Origin: Actinomycetes bacterium
GTDB lineage: Bacteria; Actinomycetota; Coriobacteriia; Coriobacteriales; Eggerthellaceae
Reading direction: 5' to 3'
DNA length: 64,000 nt
Assembly: GCA_023429565.1 (NCBI GenBank)
Contig: JAEZDJ010000112.1
Coordinates: forward strand, 1-64,000
Shown: positions 43,235 through 52,434 of the stretch, in pieces
Layout of the letters: every line of letters begins with the position of its first letter
How positions within the stretch are numbered: the first letter of the stretch is position 1
Program-made: the position numbers and the translations under genes
The notes under the pieces: generated by a model
Told to the model about the DNA's origin: nothing
Database searches by the model: none
Seen by the model: only the letters and a program-made list of their open reading frames with translations

Positions 43235-44836
43235 TCAGCCCTGCCGCGCGATGGCGGCTCCCACGAAGTCGCGGAACAGGGGATGCGGCCGGGTCGGGCG
43301 GCTCTTGAACTCAGGATGCCCCTGGCTCGCAACGAACCACGGATGGCCCGCCAGCTCCACCATCTCGACCAGCCTGCCGTTCGGGGAAATGCCCGAAACA
43401 ATCAAGCCTGCCTCCTGGAGCCTGTCGCGATAAGCGTTGTTGACCTCGTAGCGATGGCGATGACGCTCATAGATGACTTCCTCGCCATAGGCCGCATAGG
43501 CCTTTGTGTCGGGAGAAACCCTGCACGGATACGCACCCAGACGCATGGTGCCTCCCTTGTCCTCGACGTCCTCCTGCTCGGGCATGAGGTCGATGACGGG
43601 GAACTCGGCATCTTCTTCGAATTCAGCCGACGTCGCTCCCGGCATGTTGGCCACGTGGCGGGCGAATTCGCACACAGCCGCCTGCAATCCCAGACAGATG
43701 CCCAGGAAAGGCACGTTGTTCTCACGCGCATAGCGAGCTGCCGCTATCTTTCCTTCAAAGGCACGCTGCCCGAACCCGCCGGGTATCAGGATGCCGTCCA
43801 TGTCCCCCAGCATCTCGGAAACATTGTCGTCGTTCAGCTCCTCGCCGTCGACCAAGCTCACGTTCACGTGGCAGCCGTGGTGCACGCCCGCATGGCACAG
43901 CGCCTCAATGACCGAAAGATATGCATCGGGCAAGCTCACATACTTGCCCACGATGGCGATGTCGGCCTGCCGCTCGCAGTTGTCGGCGGCAGCCAGGAAC
44001 GAGCGCATGGGAGAAAGATCGATCTCGCGGGATTCCAGATTCAGCCGATCAAGCACCTTCACATCGAATTCCTGGTCGTACAGGCCGATGGGAACCTCAT
44101 AGATGGACGGGGAGTCGGTGCATGCCAGCACTTCTTCGGGGCGCACGTCGCAGAACAGCGCAATCTTCTCGCGCACCTTGTCCGATATCTCATGGTCGCT
44201 TCGGCAGACGATGAAGTCAGGCTGCACGCCGATGGAACGCAGCTCCTTCACCGAATGCTGGGTCGGCTTGGTTTTCACCTCGTGCGCCGCGGCGATGTAA
44301 GGGACCAGCGTCACATGCACGAATAGCACGTCGCCGAGAGGCTTCTCCTTCTTGAACTGGCGCGCGGCCTCAATGAAAGGAAGGGACTCGATGTCGCCGA
44401 TGGTCCCGCCGATCTCCGAGATGACGATGTCGGCATTGGACTGCTCGGCGATGCGCCGCAGACGCGCCTTGATGGCCTCGGTCACGTGCGGGATGACCTG
44501 GACGGTGCCGCCGAGGAAGTCCCCGCGACGCTCGCGCGCAATCAGCCCCTGGTAGATGGAGCCTTGGGTGAAATTCGACTCGCGAGAGAGGCTCTCGTCG
44601 ATAAAACGCTCATAGTGGCCCAGGTCAAGATCGCCCTCATGGCCGTCATCGGTCACGAACACCTCACCGTGCTGGAAGGGTGACATCGTGCCCGGATCGA
44701 CGTTGAGATACGGGTCCATCTTCTGCATGGTCACCTTATATCCGCGCGCCTTGAGCAGATGCCCGAGCGACGCTGCGGTGATGCCCTTGCCGAGCGACGA
44801 GACAACGCCTCCGGTCACGAAAATATGCTTGGCCAT
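43235..44836 (-). CDS. pyrG: CTP synthase
   Basis: Makes CTP from UTP with glutamine. The 533-residue protein has the synthetase domain (HIFVTGGVVSSLGKGITAASLG, DPYLNVDPGTMSPFQHGEVFV) and a glutaminase domain with the catalytic Cys in FLGICLGLQ and the terminal His-Glu pair in SQGHPEF. The ATG at 44836 has an AAGGAG site. A terminator-like hairpin in the leader suggests attenuation. Confidence 0.96.
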   Translation of the reverse strand: MAKHIFVTGGVVSSLGKGITAASLGHLLKARGYKVTMQKMDPYLNVDPGTMSPFQHGEVFVTDDGHEGDLDLGHYERFIDESLSRESNFTQGSIYQGLIARERRGDFLGGTVQVIPHVTEAIKARLRRIAEQSNADIVISEIGGTIGDIESLPFIEAARQFKKEKPLGDVLFVHVTLVPYIAAAHEVKTKPTQHSVKELRSIGVQPDFIVCRSDHEISDKVREKIALFCDVRPEEVLACTDSPSIYEVPIGLYDQEFDVKVLDRLNLESREIDLSPMRSFLAAADNCERQADIAIVGKYVSLPDAYLSVIEALCHAGVHHGCHVNVSLVDGEELNDDNVSEMLGDMDGILIPGGFGQRAFEGKIAAARYARENNVPFLGICLGLQAAVCEFARHVANMPGATSAEFEEDAEFPVIDLMPEQEDVEDKGGTMRLGAYPCRVSPDTKAYAAYGEEVIYERHRHRYEVNNAYRDRLQEAGLIVSGISPNGRLVEMVELAGHPWFVASQGHPEFKSRPTRPHPLFRDFVGAAIARQG

Positions 44837-44889
44837 GGTTCTCCTTCTCATGTACGTCATATGCTGTGGAGATACGTCTTGTCCCTGAC

Positions 44890-44945
44890 AATAAAAAACG
44901 CCCGGACAAGGCTCGAAGCCGCTCTCCAAACGTTTTTTTATTCTA
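44890..44945 (-). promoter_or_regulatory. pyrG promoter and leader hairpin (possible attenuator)
   Basis: On the minus strand a -10 TAGAAT (44940-44945) is followed at once by a run of A and then a structure closed by AACG/CGTT with inner stem GGCT/AGCC, then CGTTTTTTATT (44890-44899). AATAAAAAACG at 44890 and CGTTTTTTTATT at 44931 are inverted copies, so a T-run follows the stem in both directions. Transcription starting near 44932 would form a terminator before pyrG. Control by CTP level is an inference from pyrG leaders in Bacillus. Confidence 0.45.
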
Positions 44946-45261
44946 CTAGAAAAAATGTCCGTCTTGCACGTCGCCTGAGAATTTCACATCTCAGAAACAA
45001 CGGCGTTTCCTCCACGTTTCCCTTTTGTGTACATCAAGTTGAACGCGCCCAAAGCAAAAATGCGCCACACGGCGGGCACGAGGAAAGAGATGCGCCCGGG
45101 AGAACCCTCCCGACCCTCCCGGAGGGCTGCATATGGCATTCCCGGGTACGTTTTCACGCGCGCGGAAACCGATGATACACTGATCGCGTACCACCCGGCA
45201 TGCACAAGGTGGCGCAAGCGGATGAAGCGGCAACGGCTGCGACGGCTTGGGAGGAAGCGCC

Positions 45262-45486
45262 ATGATATTGGTAATGGGCACCGACAATGCGCTCACGTTG
45301 CGCGAGCAGCAGATTCTTTACCACATCGCCCGAGGGCTGTCCAACCGCGAGATATCCGCCAAACTGTCTCTGTCCGAGCAGACCGTGAAGGTCCATCTGG
45401 CGAACATGCTGGCAAAGACCGAGTGCGCCAACCGCGCCGCCCTTGTGTCATATGGCTTCGAACAGGGTATTTTACGCAGCCGCTAG
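45262..45486 (+). CDS. Small stand-alone LuxR-type HTH protein
   Basis: A 74-residue protein that is essentially only a GerE/LuxR DNA-binding domain: LTLREQQILYHIARGLSNREISAKLSLSEQTVKVHLANMLAKTECANRAALVSYGFEQGIL. There is no receiver or sensor domain. The ATG at 45262 has a GGGAGGA site. It lies between divergent pyrG and the heme operon, about 330 bases before hemX on the same strand, so a role in controlling heme genes is possible but unproven. Coriobacteria have many LuxR proteins, mostly with membrane sensor domains; this one lacks those. Confidence 0.85.
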   Translation: MILVMGTDNALTLREQQILYHIARGLSNREISAKLSLSEQTVKVHLANMLAKTECANRAALVSYGFEQGILRSR

Positions 45487-45812
45487 GCAGGAAAGCCCCT
45501 CGTCGTCCAAGAGCCCGGCACGGCCCTCTCGAAATGGACAGAACGAGCCCAGTCATGCAGCGGCACATCCCCTCCCGATTTCCGAATTCCCTGAACCTAG
45601 GGGTCCACCCGGGCAGCGCCTAGCCCCTCCAGGACGCAGGCTCCCGAACAACCCTCCCGAACCTTCCGTTTACCTGCATAAATGCAAAGAATAACCCAAA
45701 AGAGCTATACCCGGAGACCGACGCCTCCGGTAGCCTGCTTCACAGATGAACGGGTCCGTCACGCACGAGTGGGAGTGCGCGGCGTCCCGCCAAGACGAGA
45801 ATTCGAGGTACC
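45487..45812 (+). promoter_or_regulatory. Heme operon upstream region
   Basis: Non-coding. TATACC at 45706-45711 is a possible -10. Just upstream is the inverted repeat TGCATAAATGCA at 45675-45686, placed where an operator could sit. The 5' limit of the heme transcript is not certain; readthrough from the LuxR gene is possible. Confidence 0.4.
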
Positions 45813-46658
45813 ATGCCCCTAGTGTTTCTGACCATCGCCAGCGGTGTTCTCTACCTCTGCTCGGCCGCCGTTTCCGCCTATCAACTGAGGCACAAGACCG
45901 GAAGGTTCTCGGCTGGAGCGAAGGTGTGCTTCTTTGCCGCGCTGCTCATTCAGTCGATCACCATCGGCATCACCTCTGCCTCGACGCAGGGAACGCTACT
46001 GCAAGGTCCCAACGTCCTCATGCTGGCTTCGTGGACTCTGGCCGTCGCGTTCACGTTCTTCGAGATCATCGTCAACAAACCCTATGGCTACGGCGCCTTC
46101 GTTGTGCCCGTGGTCGCGCTCATGATGATAGTGGCGGAGCTGATGAACGCGTTCATGGACGGCGCGGTGCTCTACAACCGCGTGTTCCACGACTGGCCGC
46201 TTCTGGTCGTCCACATCACCTGCTTCTTCATCGCCATCGCGTGTTTCGTCATCAGCGCGGTGGCTTCGGGCATGCTGCTGTATCAGCACCATCTGGCCAA
46301 GGCAAAGAGCACGAAGTTCCTGACCGTGCGCATGCCCGCGCTGAGCGCGCTCAAGAAGATCGCCGGAAGGACCGTATGCGTCGGCCTGCCGTTCTTCACG
46401 GCAGGCATGCTGCTGGGATTCACGCGCTACCTGGTGCTCTGGGGCACCATGGTGGGCATGGGTTGCGAAGGGAGCCTGTGGTATCTGGGTCCCCGCATCA
46501 CCCTGTCAATCGCGGTGTTCGCAACATACTGCCTGTACCTGGCCTACACCTACCTGACGCCGGGGCGGCTGTCCTCGCGCACCATGCCCTGGCTTTCCAT
46601 CGTCGCAGCCATCGCATCCATCGGACTGGCCGCCCTCTCGTCGACGGCGGTGATGTAG
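45813..46658 (+). CDS. hemX: HemX/CcsA-like membrane protein
   Basis: A 281-residue protein with eight hydrophobic segments, of the CcsA/ResC/HemX cytochrome-c-assembly superfamily. In Bacillus HemX is encoded before or with hemA and limits the amount of glutamyl-tRNA reductase; related CcsA proteins handle heme for cytochrome c assembly. Sequence alone does not decide. The WGTMVGMGCEGSLWYLGPR segment corresponds to the conserved tryptophan-bearing loop of the family, though the classical WWD spelling is not seen. First gene of the heme operon; the next ATG follows its stop without a gap. Confidence 0.78.
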   Translation: MPLVFLTIASGVLYLCSAAVSAYQLRHKTGRFSAGAKVCFFAALLIQSITIGITSASTQGTLLQGPNVLMLASWTLAVAFTFFEIIVNKPYGYGAFVVPVVALMMIVAELMNAFMDGAVLYNRVFHDWPLLVVHITCFFIAIACFVISAVASGMLLYQHHLAKAKSTKFLTVRMPALSALKKIAGRTVCVGLPFFTAGMLLGFTRYLVLWGTMVGMGCEGSLWYLGPRITLSIAVFATYCLYLAYTYLTPGRLSSRTMPWLSIVAAIASIGLAALSSTAVM

Positions 46659-47327
46659 ATGGCAGACTACGCCACACGTCGCTACCCCGCCTTCATCACC
46701 TTGGAGAACCAACCGGTTGTCGTCATCGGGGCAGGTCCCGTGGCCGCGCGAAAGGTGGATTCCCTTCTCTCCTATGGTGCCCAGGTGACGGTCGTCGCGC
46801 CTCAGGCGACCGACCGCGTTACGCAGCTTGCCTCGAAGGGAAAGGTGTCCTGGCTGGCGCGAGACTACCAACCGGGAGACCTGGAGGGCGCCCGGTTGGC
46901 CGTGTGCGCATGCGGCGTGCCGCGCGTCGATGCGCTGGTCCATGCCGAGGCGCATGAATGCAACTGCCTGGTCAACGTCGTCGACGTGCCCGACCTCTGC
47001 GACTTCATCGTGCCTGCAATCGTGGACCGAGGACCCCTGCAGATAGCCATATCGACGTCGGGAGCGGCCCCCACCGTAGCTCGGCGAATCAAGCGCGAGA
47101 TAGCAGACGCCTACGGCAGCCACTGGGAGCGTTACCTGCTTTTGCTCGGCGAGCTGCGCGGCCTGGTCATGGCACGCGTGCCGGGAGGAGAGGACGCACG
47201 GCGGCCGCTGTTCGAAGCCTGCGCGGCAAGCGACCTGGAAACGCGCGTCGCAGCCGGCGAAGGCATCACCGCCGACGACGCCTACGAACGTTATATCGCC
47301 CCGCTCGTCAAGGGGGAGCAGGCATGA
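46659..47327 (+). CDS. sirC: Precorrin-2 dehydrogenase (SirC/CysG N-domain)
   Basis: Oxidises precorrin-2 to sirohydrochlorin with NAD; some relatives also insert iron. The 222-residue protein has the Rossmann start PVVVIGAGPVAARKVDSLLSYGAQVTVVAP, the VNVVDVPDLCDFIVPAIVDRGPLQIAISTSGAAPTVARRIKREI block typical of CysG/Met8/SirC. It lacks a methyltransferase domain, which is supplied by the CobA-HemD fusion in the same operon. Overlaps hemA by four bases. Confidence 0.9.
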   Translation: MADYATRRYPAFITLENQPVVVIGAGPVAARKVDSLLSYGAQVTVVAPQATDRVTQLASKGKVSWLARDYQPGDLEGARLAVCACGVPRVDALVHAEAHECNCLVNVVDVPDLCDFIVPAIVDRGPLQIAISTSGAAPTVARRIKREIADAYGSHWERYLLLLGELRGLVMARVPGGEDARRPLFEACAASDLETRVAAGEGITADDAYERYIAPLVKGEQA

Positions 47328-48598
47328 GCGTCGCGTTTGTGGGGCTGAACCACAAGACGGCCTCGATCGACATGCGCGAGCGGGTGGGATTCTCCGATGC
47401 CAGCCTGCCGGACGCCCTGGCAACGCTGCTGACATGCACCGACATCGAGGAAGCCGTCATCCTGTCAACCTGCAACCGCACCGAGGTCTATGCCTCGATC
47501 CGCAACCAGGCAAGCGGCTTTGACCTGCTGACGAACTTCATCAGCAGCTACAAAAACGTGAGCGCGCACGAGCTGGTTCCCCACCTGTACGCAGGCGACG
47601 GCCTTGATGCGGCGACCCACCTGTTCAACGTCGTGTGTTCCCTCGATTCGCTCGTGCTGGGAGAGCAGCAGATACTCGGGCAGGTGAGGAAAGCGTTTGC
47701 CACCGCATCGGAAAACGGAGCCACCGGAAAGGTGCTGAACCGCCTGTTTCATCAAGCCCTCGGGGTCGGCAAGGGAGTGCGTTCTGAAACGGGGATCAGC
47801 AAGAGCCACGTGTCCGTGTCCACCGTGGCCGTCGACCTGGCCAAGCGGGTGTTCGAGGACATGGAACGCCGCACGGTACTCGTGCTGGGCGCCGGGGAGA
47901 CGGGAACGCTCACGGCACGCTACCTGACCGAGCAGAACGTGGGCTCGGTCATCGTGACCAATCGCACCTATGACCGCGCGCTTGCCTTGGCGAGCGAACT
48001 GGGCGGACGTGCCGCACGCTTTGATGACCTGGTTGAATGCCTGGGACTGGCCGATATCGTGATCTCGTCAACCTCGGCCTCCCACTATCTCATCACTCCT
48101 CAGATACTCAAGCGGGCGCCGCGGCGGAAGGGCCGCTCGATGCTGTTGATAGACATCGCCGTGCCGCGCGACATCGACCCCGCCTGCGAGAGCCTCGACG
48201 ACGTGTTCCTCTATGGAATGGAAGACCTTGAAGCGATCGTGCAGGAAAACCAGGTCGGACGAGAACTGGCAGCGCGGCAGGCCGCCAGCATGGTGGGCGA
48301 CGAGGTGCGCGAGTTTGCCGACTGGCTGGAGATATGCGACGCCGCCCCCACCATCCAGGCCCTGCGCCGACACGCCGACTCGATCAGGGACGCGGAGGTC
48401 GCACGGCTGATGAAGCATGCGAAGGGCCTTGACGAAAAGGATCGGCAAAGCGTCGAGGCCATGGCGAACGCCCTGGTGAACAAGTTGCTCCACGCGCCCA
48501 TCAAGACGTTGCGCGAACGAGCGGGAACCGCAGATGGGATCCGCTATGCACGCGCCGTGCGCGACCTGTTCAACCTCGACGAATCGGAGAAGCGATGA
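47324..48598 (+). CDS. hemA: Glutamyl-tRNA reductase
   Basis: First committed step of tetrapyrrole synthesis: reduces Glu-tRNA-Glu to glutamate-1-semialdehyde. The 424-residue protein has GLNHKTASIDMRERV, catalytic Cys50 in LSTCNRTEVYA, HLFNVVCSLDSLVLGEQQILGQVRKA, LVLGAGETGTLTARYL for NADPH and a C-terminal dimerisation helix (IQALRRHADSIRDAEVARLMKHAKGL). ATG overlaps the sirC stop by four bases. Its tRNA substrate may include the unusual tRNA-Glu encoded at the end of this operon. Confidence 0.95.
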   Translation: MSVAFVGLNHKTASIDMRERVGFSDASLPDALATLLTCTDIEEAVILSTCNRTEVYASIRNQASGFDLLTNFISSYKNVSAHELVPHLYAGDGLDAATHLFNVVCSLDSLVLGEQQILGQVRKAFATASENGATGKVLNRLFHQALGVGKGVRSETGISKSHVSVSTVAVDLAKRVFEDMERRTVLVLGAGETGTLTARYLTEQNVGSVIVTNRTYDRALALASELGGRAARFDDLVECLGLADIVISSTSASHYLITPQILKRAPRRKGRSMLLIDIAVPRDIDPACESLDDVFLYGMEDLEAIVQENQVGRELAARQAASMVGDEVREFADWLEICDAAPTIQALRRHADSIRDAEVARLMKHAKGLDEKDRQSVEAMANALVNKLLHAPIKTLRERAGTADGIRYARAVRDLFNLDESEKR

Positions 48599-49518
48599 GA
48601 GAAGCCAAGCTGACCGTTGGAACACGCGGAAGCGCGCTTGCGCTCTGGCAGGCGAACCATGTGGTCGGCCTGTTGAAGGCCAGCCACCCCGAACGGGAAT
48701 TCGACATCAAGGTCATCCGCACGAGCGGCGACAGGAACCTTGAGGTGGCACTGTCAAAAGTGGGCGGAAAAGGTCTGTTCACCAAAGAGCTCGAGCGAGC
48801 CTTGCTCGCAGGAGAAGTTGATCTGTGCGTGCATTCCATGAAGGATGTGCCCACCGTCCTGCCCGCAGGATTGGCCATAACGGCCATGCTGCCGCGCGCC
48901 GATGCGCGCGATGCACTGATTGGATTCAGGGGACTCGCGTTTGCCGAGCTGCCCGCGGGATCACGCGTGGCAACCGGGTCGCTGCGGAGGACGGCGCAGC
49001 TGAGCGTGCTGCGGCCCGACATCGCCTTCTGCGACATTCGCGGCAACGTGGAAACGCGCATCGGAAAAGTGAGGGACGGCATGTTCGACGCCGCCGTCCT
49101 GGCCGTCGCCGGAGTGGAACGCATGTCGCTGGGCTCCTGCATCGAAGAGCGCTTCCCCACTGACATCATGGTGCCCGCCGTGGGACAGGGAGCCATCGGC
49201 ATCGAAACGCGCGAGGAGGACGAGGACGTCCTCGAGACGATGGCCGCCATCTCCTGCGATGACACGCTGAGAGACGTGGGTGCGGAACGGATCGTCATGC
49301 GCGCTCTTGAGGGAGGCTGTCAGGTGCCCCTAGGAGCCTATGCGCGCGAGGAGGCGGGCGCGTATTCCTTCGACGCCTTCGTGAGCTCCGTCGACGGCTC
49401 GCGCGTCGCGCGGACGAGCCTGACTGGACGCGCCGAAGCTTCACGTGAACTGGCCCTGCAGGCCGTAGACGAGCTCCTGTCGCAAGGAGCGCTCGACATA
49501 TTGGAGGCAATGCGATGA
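48595..49518 (+). CDS. hemC: Hydroxymethylbilane synthase
   Basis: Polymerises four porphobilinogens. The 307-residue protein has VGTRGSALALWQANHV, GLFTKELERALLAGEVDLCVHSMKDVP, DIRGNVETRIGKVRDG and the cofactor cysteine region MRALEGGCQVPLGAYA. It overlaps hemA and cobA-hemD by four bases at each end, showing translational coupling. Confidence 0.95.
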   Translation: MREAKLTVGTRGSALALWQANHVVGLLKASHPEREFDIKVIRTSGDRNLEVALSKVGGKGLFTKELERALLAGEVDLCVHSMKDVPTVLPAGLAITAMLPRADARDALIGFRGLAFAELPAGSRVATGSLRRTAQLSVLRPDIAFCDIRGNVETRIGKVRDGMFDAAVLAVAGVERMSLGSCIEERFPTDIMVPAVGQGAIGIETREEDEDVLETMAAISCDDTLRDVGAERIVMRALEGGCQVPLGAYAREEAGAYSFDAFVSSVDGSRVARTSLTGRAEASRELALQAVDELLSQGALDILEAMR

Positions 49519-51053
49519 GAACGAGCCCTGTCTATCTGGTGGGAGCCGGTCCCGGCGATCCCGACCTCATCACCGTGCGCGGCCACACCGTGCTGGCAGC
49601 TGCGGACGTCGTCGTCTACGACCACCTGGCAAACGATGCCTTGCTGAAACTGGCGCGCCCGACAGCCCAACTGATATTCGTGGGAAAGAAGGGGTTCAGC
49701 GAGCATGTGACCCAAGCCGAGATCAACGCATGCCTGATCGAAAAGGCAACCGAGGACGAGCATGCGGTGGTCGTGCGCCTGAAGGGCGGCGACCCCTTCG
49801 TGTTCGGTCGCGGCGGAGAAGAGGCGCTCGCCCTGGCGAGCGAGGGCATCCCCTTCGAGGTGGTGCCAGGCGTGACGGCTGGGGTAGCCTCCCCCGCCTA
49901 TGCGGGAATTCCCGTCACGCACCGGGGCGTGGCCAGTTCCGTCACGTTCGTCACCGGCCACGAGACGCCCGAGAAGGAGGGAAGCGCCCTCAATTGGGAG
50001 CATCTCGCCCACGGAGCAGACACGCTCTGCTTCTACATGGGCGTTCGCAACTTGCCCTTGATCACCGCGCGCCTGATGGAGGCGGGGCGCGCCCCCGAAA
50101 CCCCCGTGGCGCTCGTGCGCTGGGGATCGCTTCCGCAGCAGGAGGTGCTGGCCTCGACCCTGAGTCAGGCCGCAGATGACGCGCGCTCGGCAGATTTCCA
50201 AGCACCGGCCATCATCGTGGTGGGTGACGTCGTTGCGCTGCGCGACGAGCTTGCCTGGTTCGAGCGACGCCCCCTGCACGGGAAACGCATCGCCGTCACC
50301 CGGGCCACGACGCAGGCGTCGGACACCGTGGCGCAGTTGGCCGCCGAGGGCGCCGACGTGTTTGAGTTTCCCACCATACGCATCGAGCACCTGGGCATGA
50401 CCGAGCGGGCCGCACGGGCGATAGACGAGCTACCCTCCTATGATTGGCTCGTCTTCACCAGCAAAAACGGCGTCGATGCCTTCTTCGCCGACCTCGATGC
50501 GCGCGGCCTTGACGCACGGGCGCTCGGCATGGCCCGCATCGCGGCAATCGGACCCGCCACCGTCACCGCCCTTGAGGGACGTCACCTGCACGCCGACCTC
50601 ATGCCCGACCGCTACGTGGCCGAGGAGGCCGCCGCAGCCCTGATTGCCACGGGCGTCCATGGCAAGCGGGTGCTCATCCCCCGCGCCGAGGAGGCACGCG
50701 AGATCCTGCCTGAGCTGCTGCGCGAGGCCGGTGCCGTCACCGACGTCGTGGCGGTCTACCGCACGGTTTTGGACGACACGGCCCAAGCGGGCGCATTCGC
50801 GGCCCAACTGCAGAAGGGAGCCATTGACGCCGTGACGTTCACCTCGTCGTCAACGGTGCGCAACTGCGTTGAGTTGCTGGCGAACGCCTGTGGATCGGAA
50901 AGCGAAGCGCGTGACCTGCTCAACGGCACAAAGCTGTTCTCCATCGGCCCCATCACGTCAGCCACTCTGACCGAACGGGGTCTCCGTCCCACCGCCGAGG
51001 CGGAGACCTACACCATCGACGGCCTGATGGCCGTTTTGAGAAAGGACCTGTAA
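49515..51053 (+). CDS. cobA-hemD: Fused uroporphyrinogen-III C-methyltransferase / uroporphyrinogen-III synthase
   Basis: Two enzymes in one 512-residue chain. Residues about 1-245 are the SUMT/CobA methyltransferase (VYLVGAGPGDPDLITVRG, VRLKGGDPFVFGRGGEEALAL, PVTHRGVASSVTFVTGHE, FYMGVRNLP) that makes precorrin-2. Residues about 255-512 are uroporphyrinogen-III synthase (KRIAVTRATTQASDTVAQLAAEGADVFEFPTIRI, VFTSKNGVDAFF, FTSSSTVRNC, SIGPITSATLTERGL). Such fusions are common in bacteria that feed uroporphyrinogen III into siroheme or corrin. It lies one base before ahbC. Confidence 0.95.
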   Translation: MRTSPVYLVGAGPGDPDLITVRGHTVLAAADVVVYDHLANDALLKLARPTAQLIFVGKKGFSEHVTQAEINACLIEKATEDEHAVVVRLKGGDPFVFGRGGEEALALASEGIPFEVVPGVTAGVASPAYAGIPVTHRGVASSVTFVTGHETPEKEGSALNWEHLAHGADTLCFYMGVRNLPLITARLMEAGRAPETPVALVRWGSLPQQEVLASTLSQAADDARSADFQAPAIIVVGDVVALRDELAWFERRPLHGKRIAVTRATTQASDTVAQLAAEGADVFEFPTIRIEHLGMTERAARAIDELPSYDWLVFTSKNGVDAFFADLDARGLDARALGMARIAAIGPATVTALEGRHLHADLMPDRYVAEEAAAALIATGVHGKRVLIPRAEEAREILPELLREAGAVTDVVAVYRTVLDDTAQAGAFAAQLQKGAIDAVTFTSSSTVRNCVELLANACGSESEARDLLNGTKLFSIGPITSATLTERGLRPTAEAETYTIDGLMAVLRKDL

Positions 51054-51054
51054 C

Positions 51055-52431
51055 ATGATCGGCATCTCCAAGCTGTACTGCGGCGCCGTGGAAGCGTCCG
51101 ACGTGCTGCGCTACAACCGCGAGTCAAAGAAGCTTCCCAGCGATCTGCTGCAGTTCTCGGCAGACAAGAAGCCCATTGTGGTATGGAATTGCACGCGCAC
51201 CTGCAATCTGAGATGCATCCACTGCTATGCGGGATCGGACGCCCAGCGCTATGACGAGCTTTCCACCGCAGAAGCGAAGTCGATGATAGACGATCTGGCA
51301 GCCTTTGGCGCACCCGTGCTGCTGTTCAGCGGCGGCGAGCCCTGCCTCAGGCACGACCTCGTCGAACTCATGCACTATGCCAAAAACAGCGGCATGCGCG
51401 TGGTCATCTCGACCAACGGCACCATGATCACTCCCGACCTTGCGCGCCAGTTTGCCGATGTCGGCCTGTCTTATGTGGGAGTGTCGCTGGACGGCGGCCG
51501 CAGGACCCACGACCGGTTTCGCGGCGTCGAAGGGGCCTTCGACCGGTCCCTCGAAGGCATGCGCAACGCCAAGGCGGCGGGCATCAAGGTGGGCCTGCGC
51601 ATGACCATAAACAAGATGAATTGGGAAGACATCAACGACATCTTCGACATCATGGAAGCCGAGGACATCAACCGAGCCTGCTTCTACCACCTCGTGTACA
51701 CCGGCCGCGGGAGCGAGCTCATGGACGAGGACCTGGATCACGGGGAAACCCGTCGGGCCGTGCGCCTGATCATGGACCGCACGCGCGCCTGGTTTGACCG
51801 GGGAGGCGCACCCGAGGTGCTGACCGTGGATAACCATGCGGACGGCCCCTTCGTCTACACCGAGCTGCTGCGCGAAGATCCCGCGCGGGCGGCCGAAGTG
51901 CTGCAGCTGCTGCAGTGGAACCGCGGGAACTCCACCGGTGCGGGCATCGCCTCGATCAGCTGGGACGGCGAGGTGTATGCCGACCAGTTCTGGCGGCATT
52001 TCAGCTTCGGCAACGTGCGCACCCGACCCTTCAGCGAGACATGGACCGACGTGAGCCGCACCACGCCGGAAAGCGAGCTCATGTTCCGGCTGAAGGACAA
52101 GCGTCCCTTCGTGAAGGGACGCTGCGCCCGTTGCCGATGGCTCGACATCTGCAACGGCAACTTCCGCGTGCGAGCCGAAGCGGCCACGGGAGACCTCTGG
52201 GCGAGCGATCCCGCCTGCTATCTGACGGACGAGGAAATAGGACTTTCCCACGAGGACATTCGCGCCATTGCAGCCGAGGAGAAAGCCCGTTCGGAGCGCA
52301 TTGGCATCCTCGACGAGCAGGGCGCGCCCTATGAGGTCATGGCCGACATCACGCCGTCGAACGCCGCAGCCCTCTCCCCCTCCGAAACGACGTGCGTCCC
52401 AGCCAAACATGACGCGAAGAACGAGGCATAG
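51055..52431 (+). CDS. ahbC: 12,18-didecarboxysiroheme deacetylase, radical SAM AhbC (NirJ-like)
   Basis: Removes the two acetate side chains from 12,18-didecarboxysiroheme to give Fe-coproporphyrin III. The 458-residue protein begins MIGISKLYCGAVEAS, has the radical-SAM motif C50-x3-C54-x2-C57 (CNLRCIHC), the SGGEPCLR loop and the auxiliary-cluster motif CARCRWLDICNGNFRVRA near residue 360, matching the AhbC/NirJ1 family. A C-terminal tail of about 60 residues is extra. Operon partners ahbAB fix the pathway. Confidence 0.9.
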   Translation: MIGISKLYCGAVEASDVLRYNRESKKLPSDLLQFSADKKPIVVWNCTRTCNLRCIHCYAGSDAQRYDELSTAEAKSMIDDLAAFGAPVLLFSGGEPCLRHDLVELMHYAKNSGMRVVISTNGTMITPDLARQFADVGLSYVGVSLDGGRRTHDRFRGVEGAFDRSLEGMRNAKAAGIKVGLRMTINKMNWEDINDIFDIMEAEDINRACFYHLVYTGRGSELMDEDLDHGETRRAVRLIMDRTRAWFDRGGAPEVLTVDNHADGPFVYTELLREDPARAAEVLQLLQWNRGNSTGAGIASISWDGEVYADQFWRHFSFGNVRTRPFSETWTDVSRTTPESELMFRLKDKRPFVKGRCARCRWLDICNGNFRVRAEAATGDLWASDPACYLTDEEIGLSHEDIRAIAAEEKARSERIGILDEQGAPYEVMADITPSNAAALSPSETTCVPAKHDAKNEA

Positions 52432-52434
52432 ACC

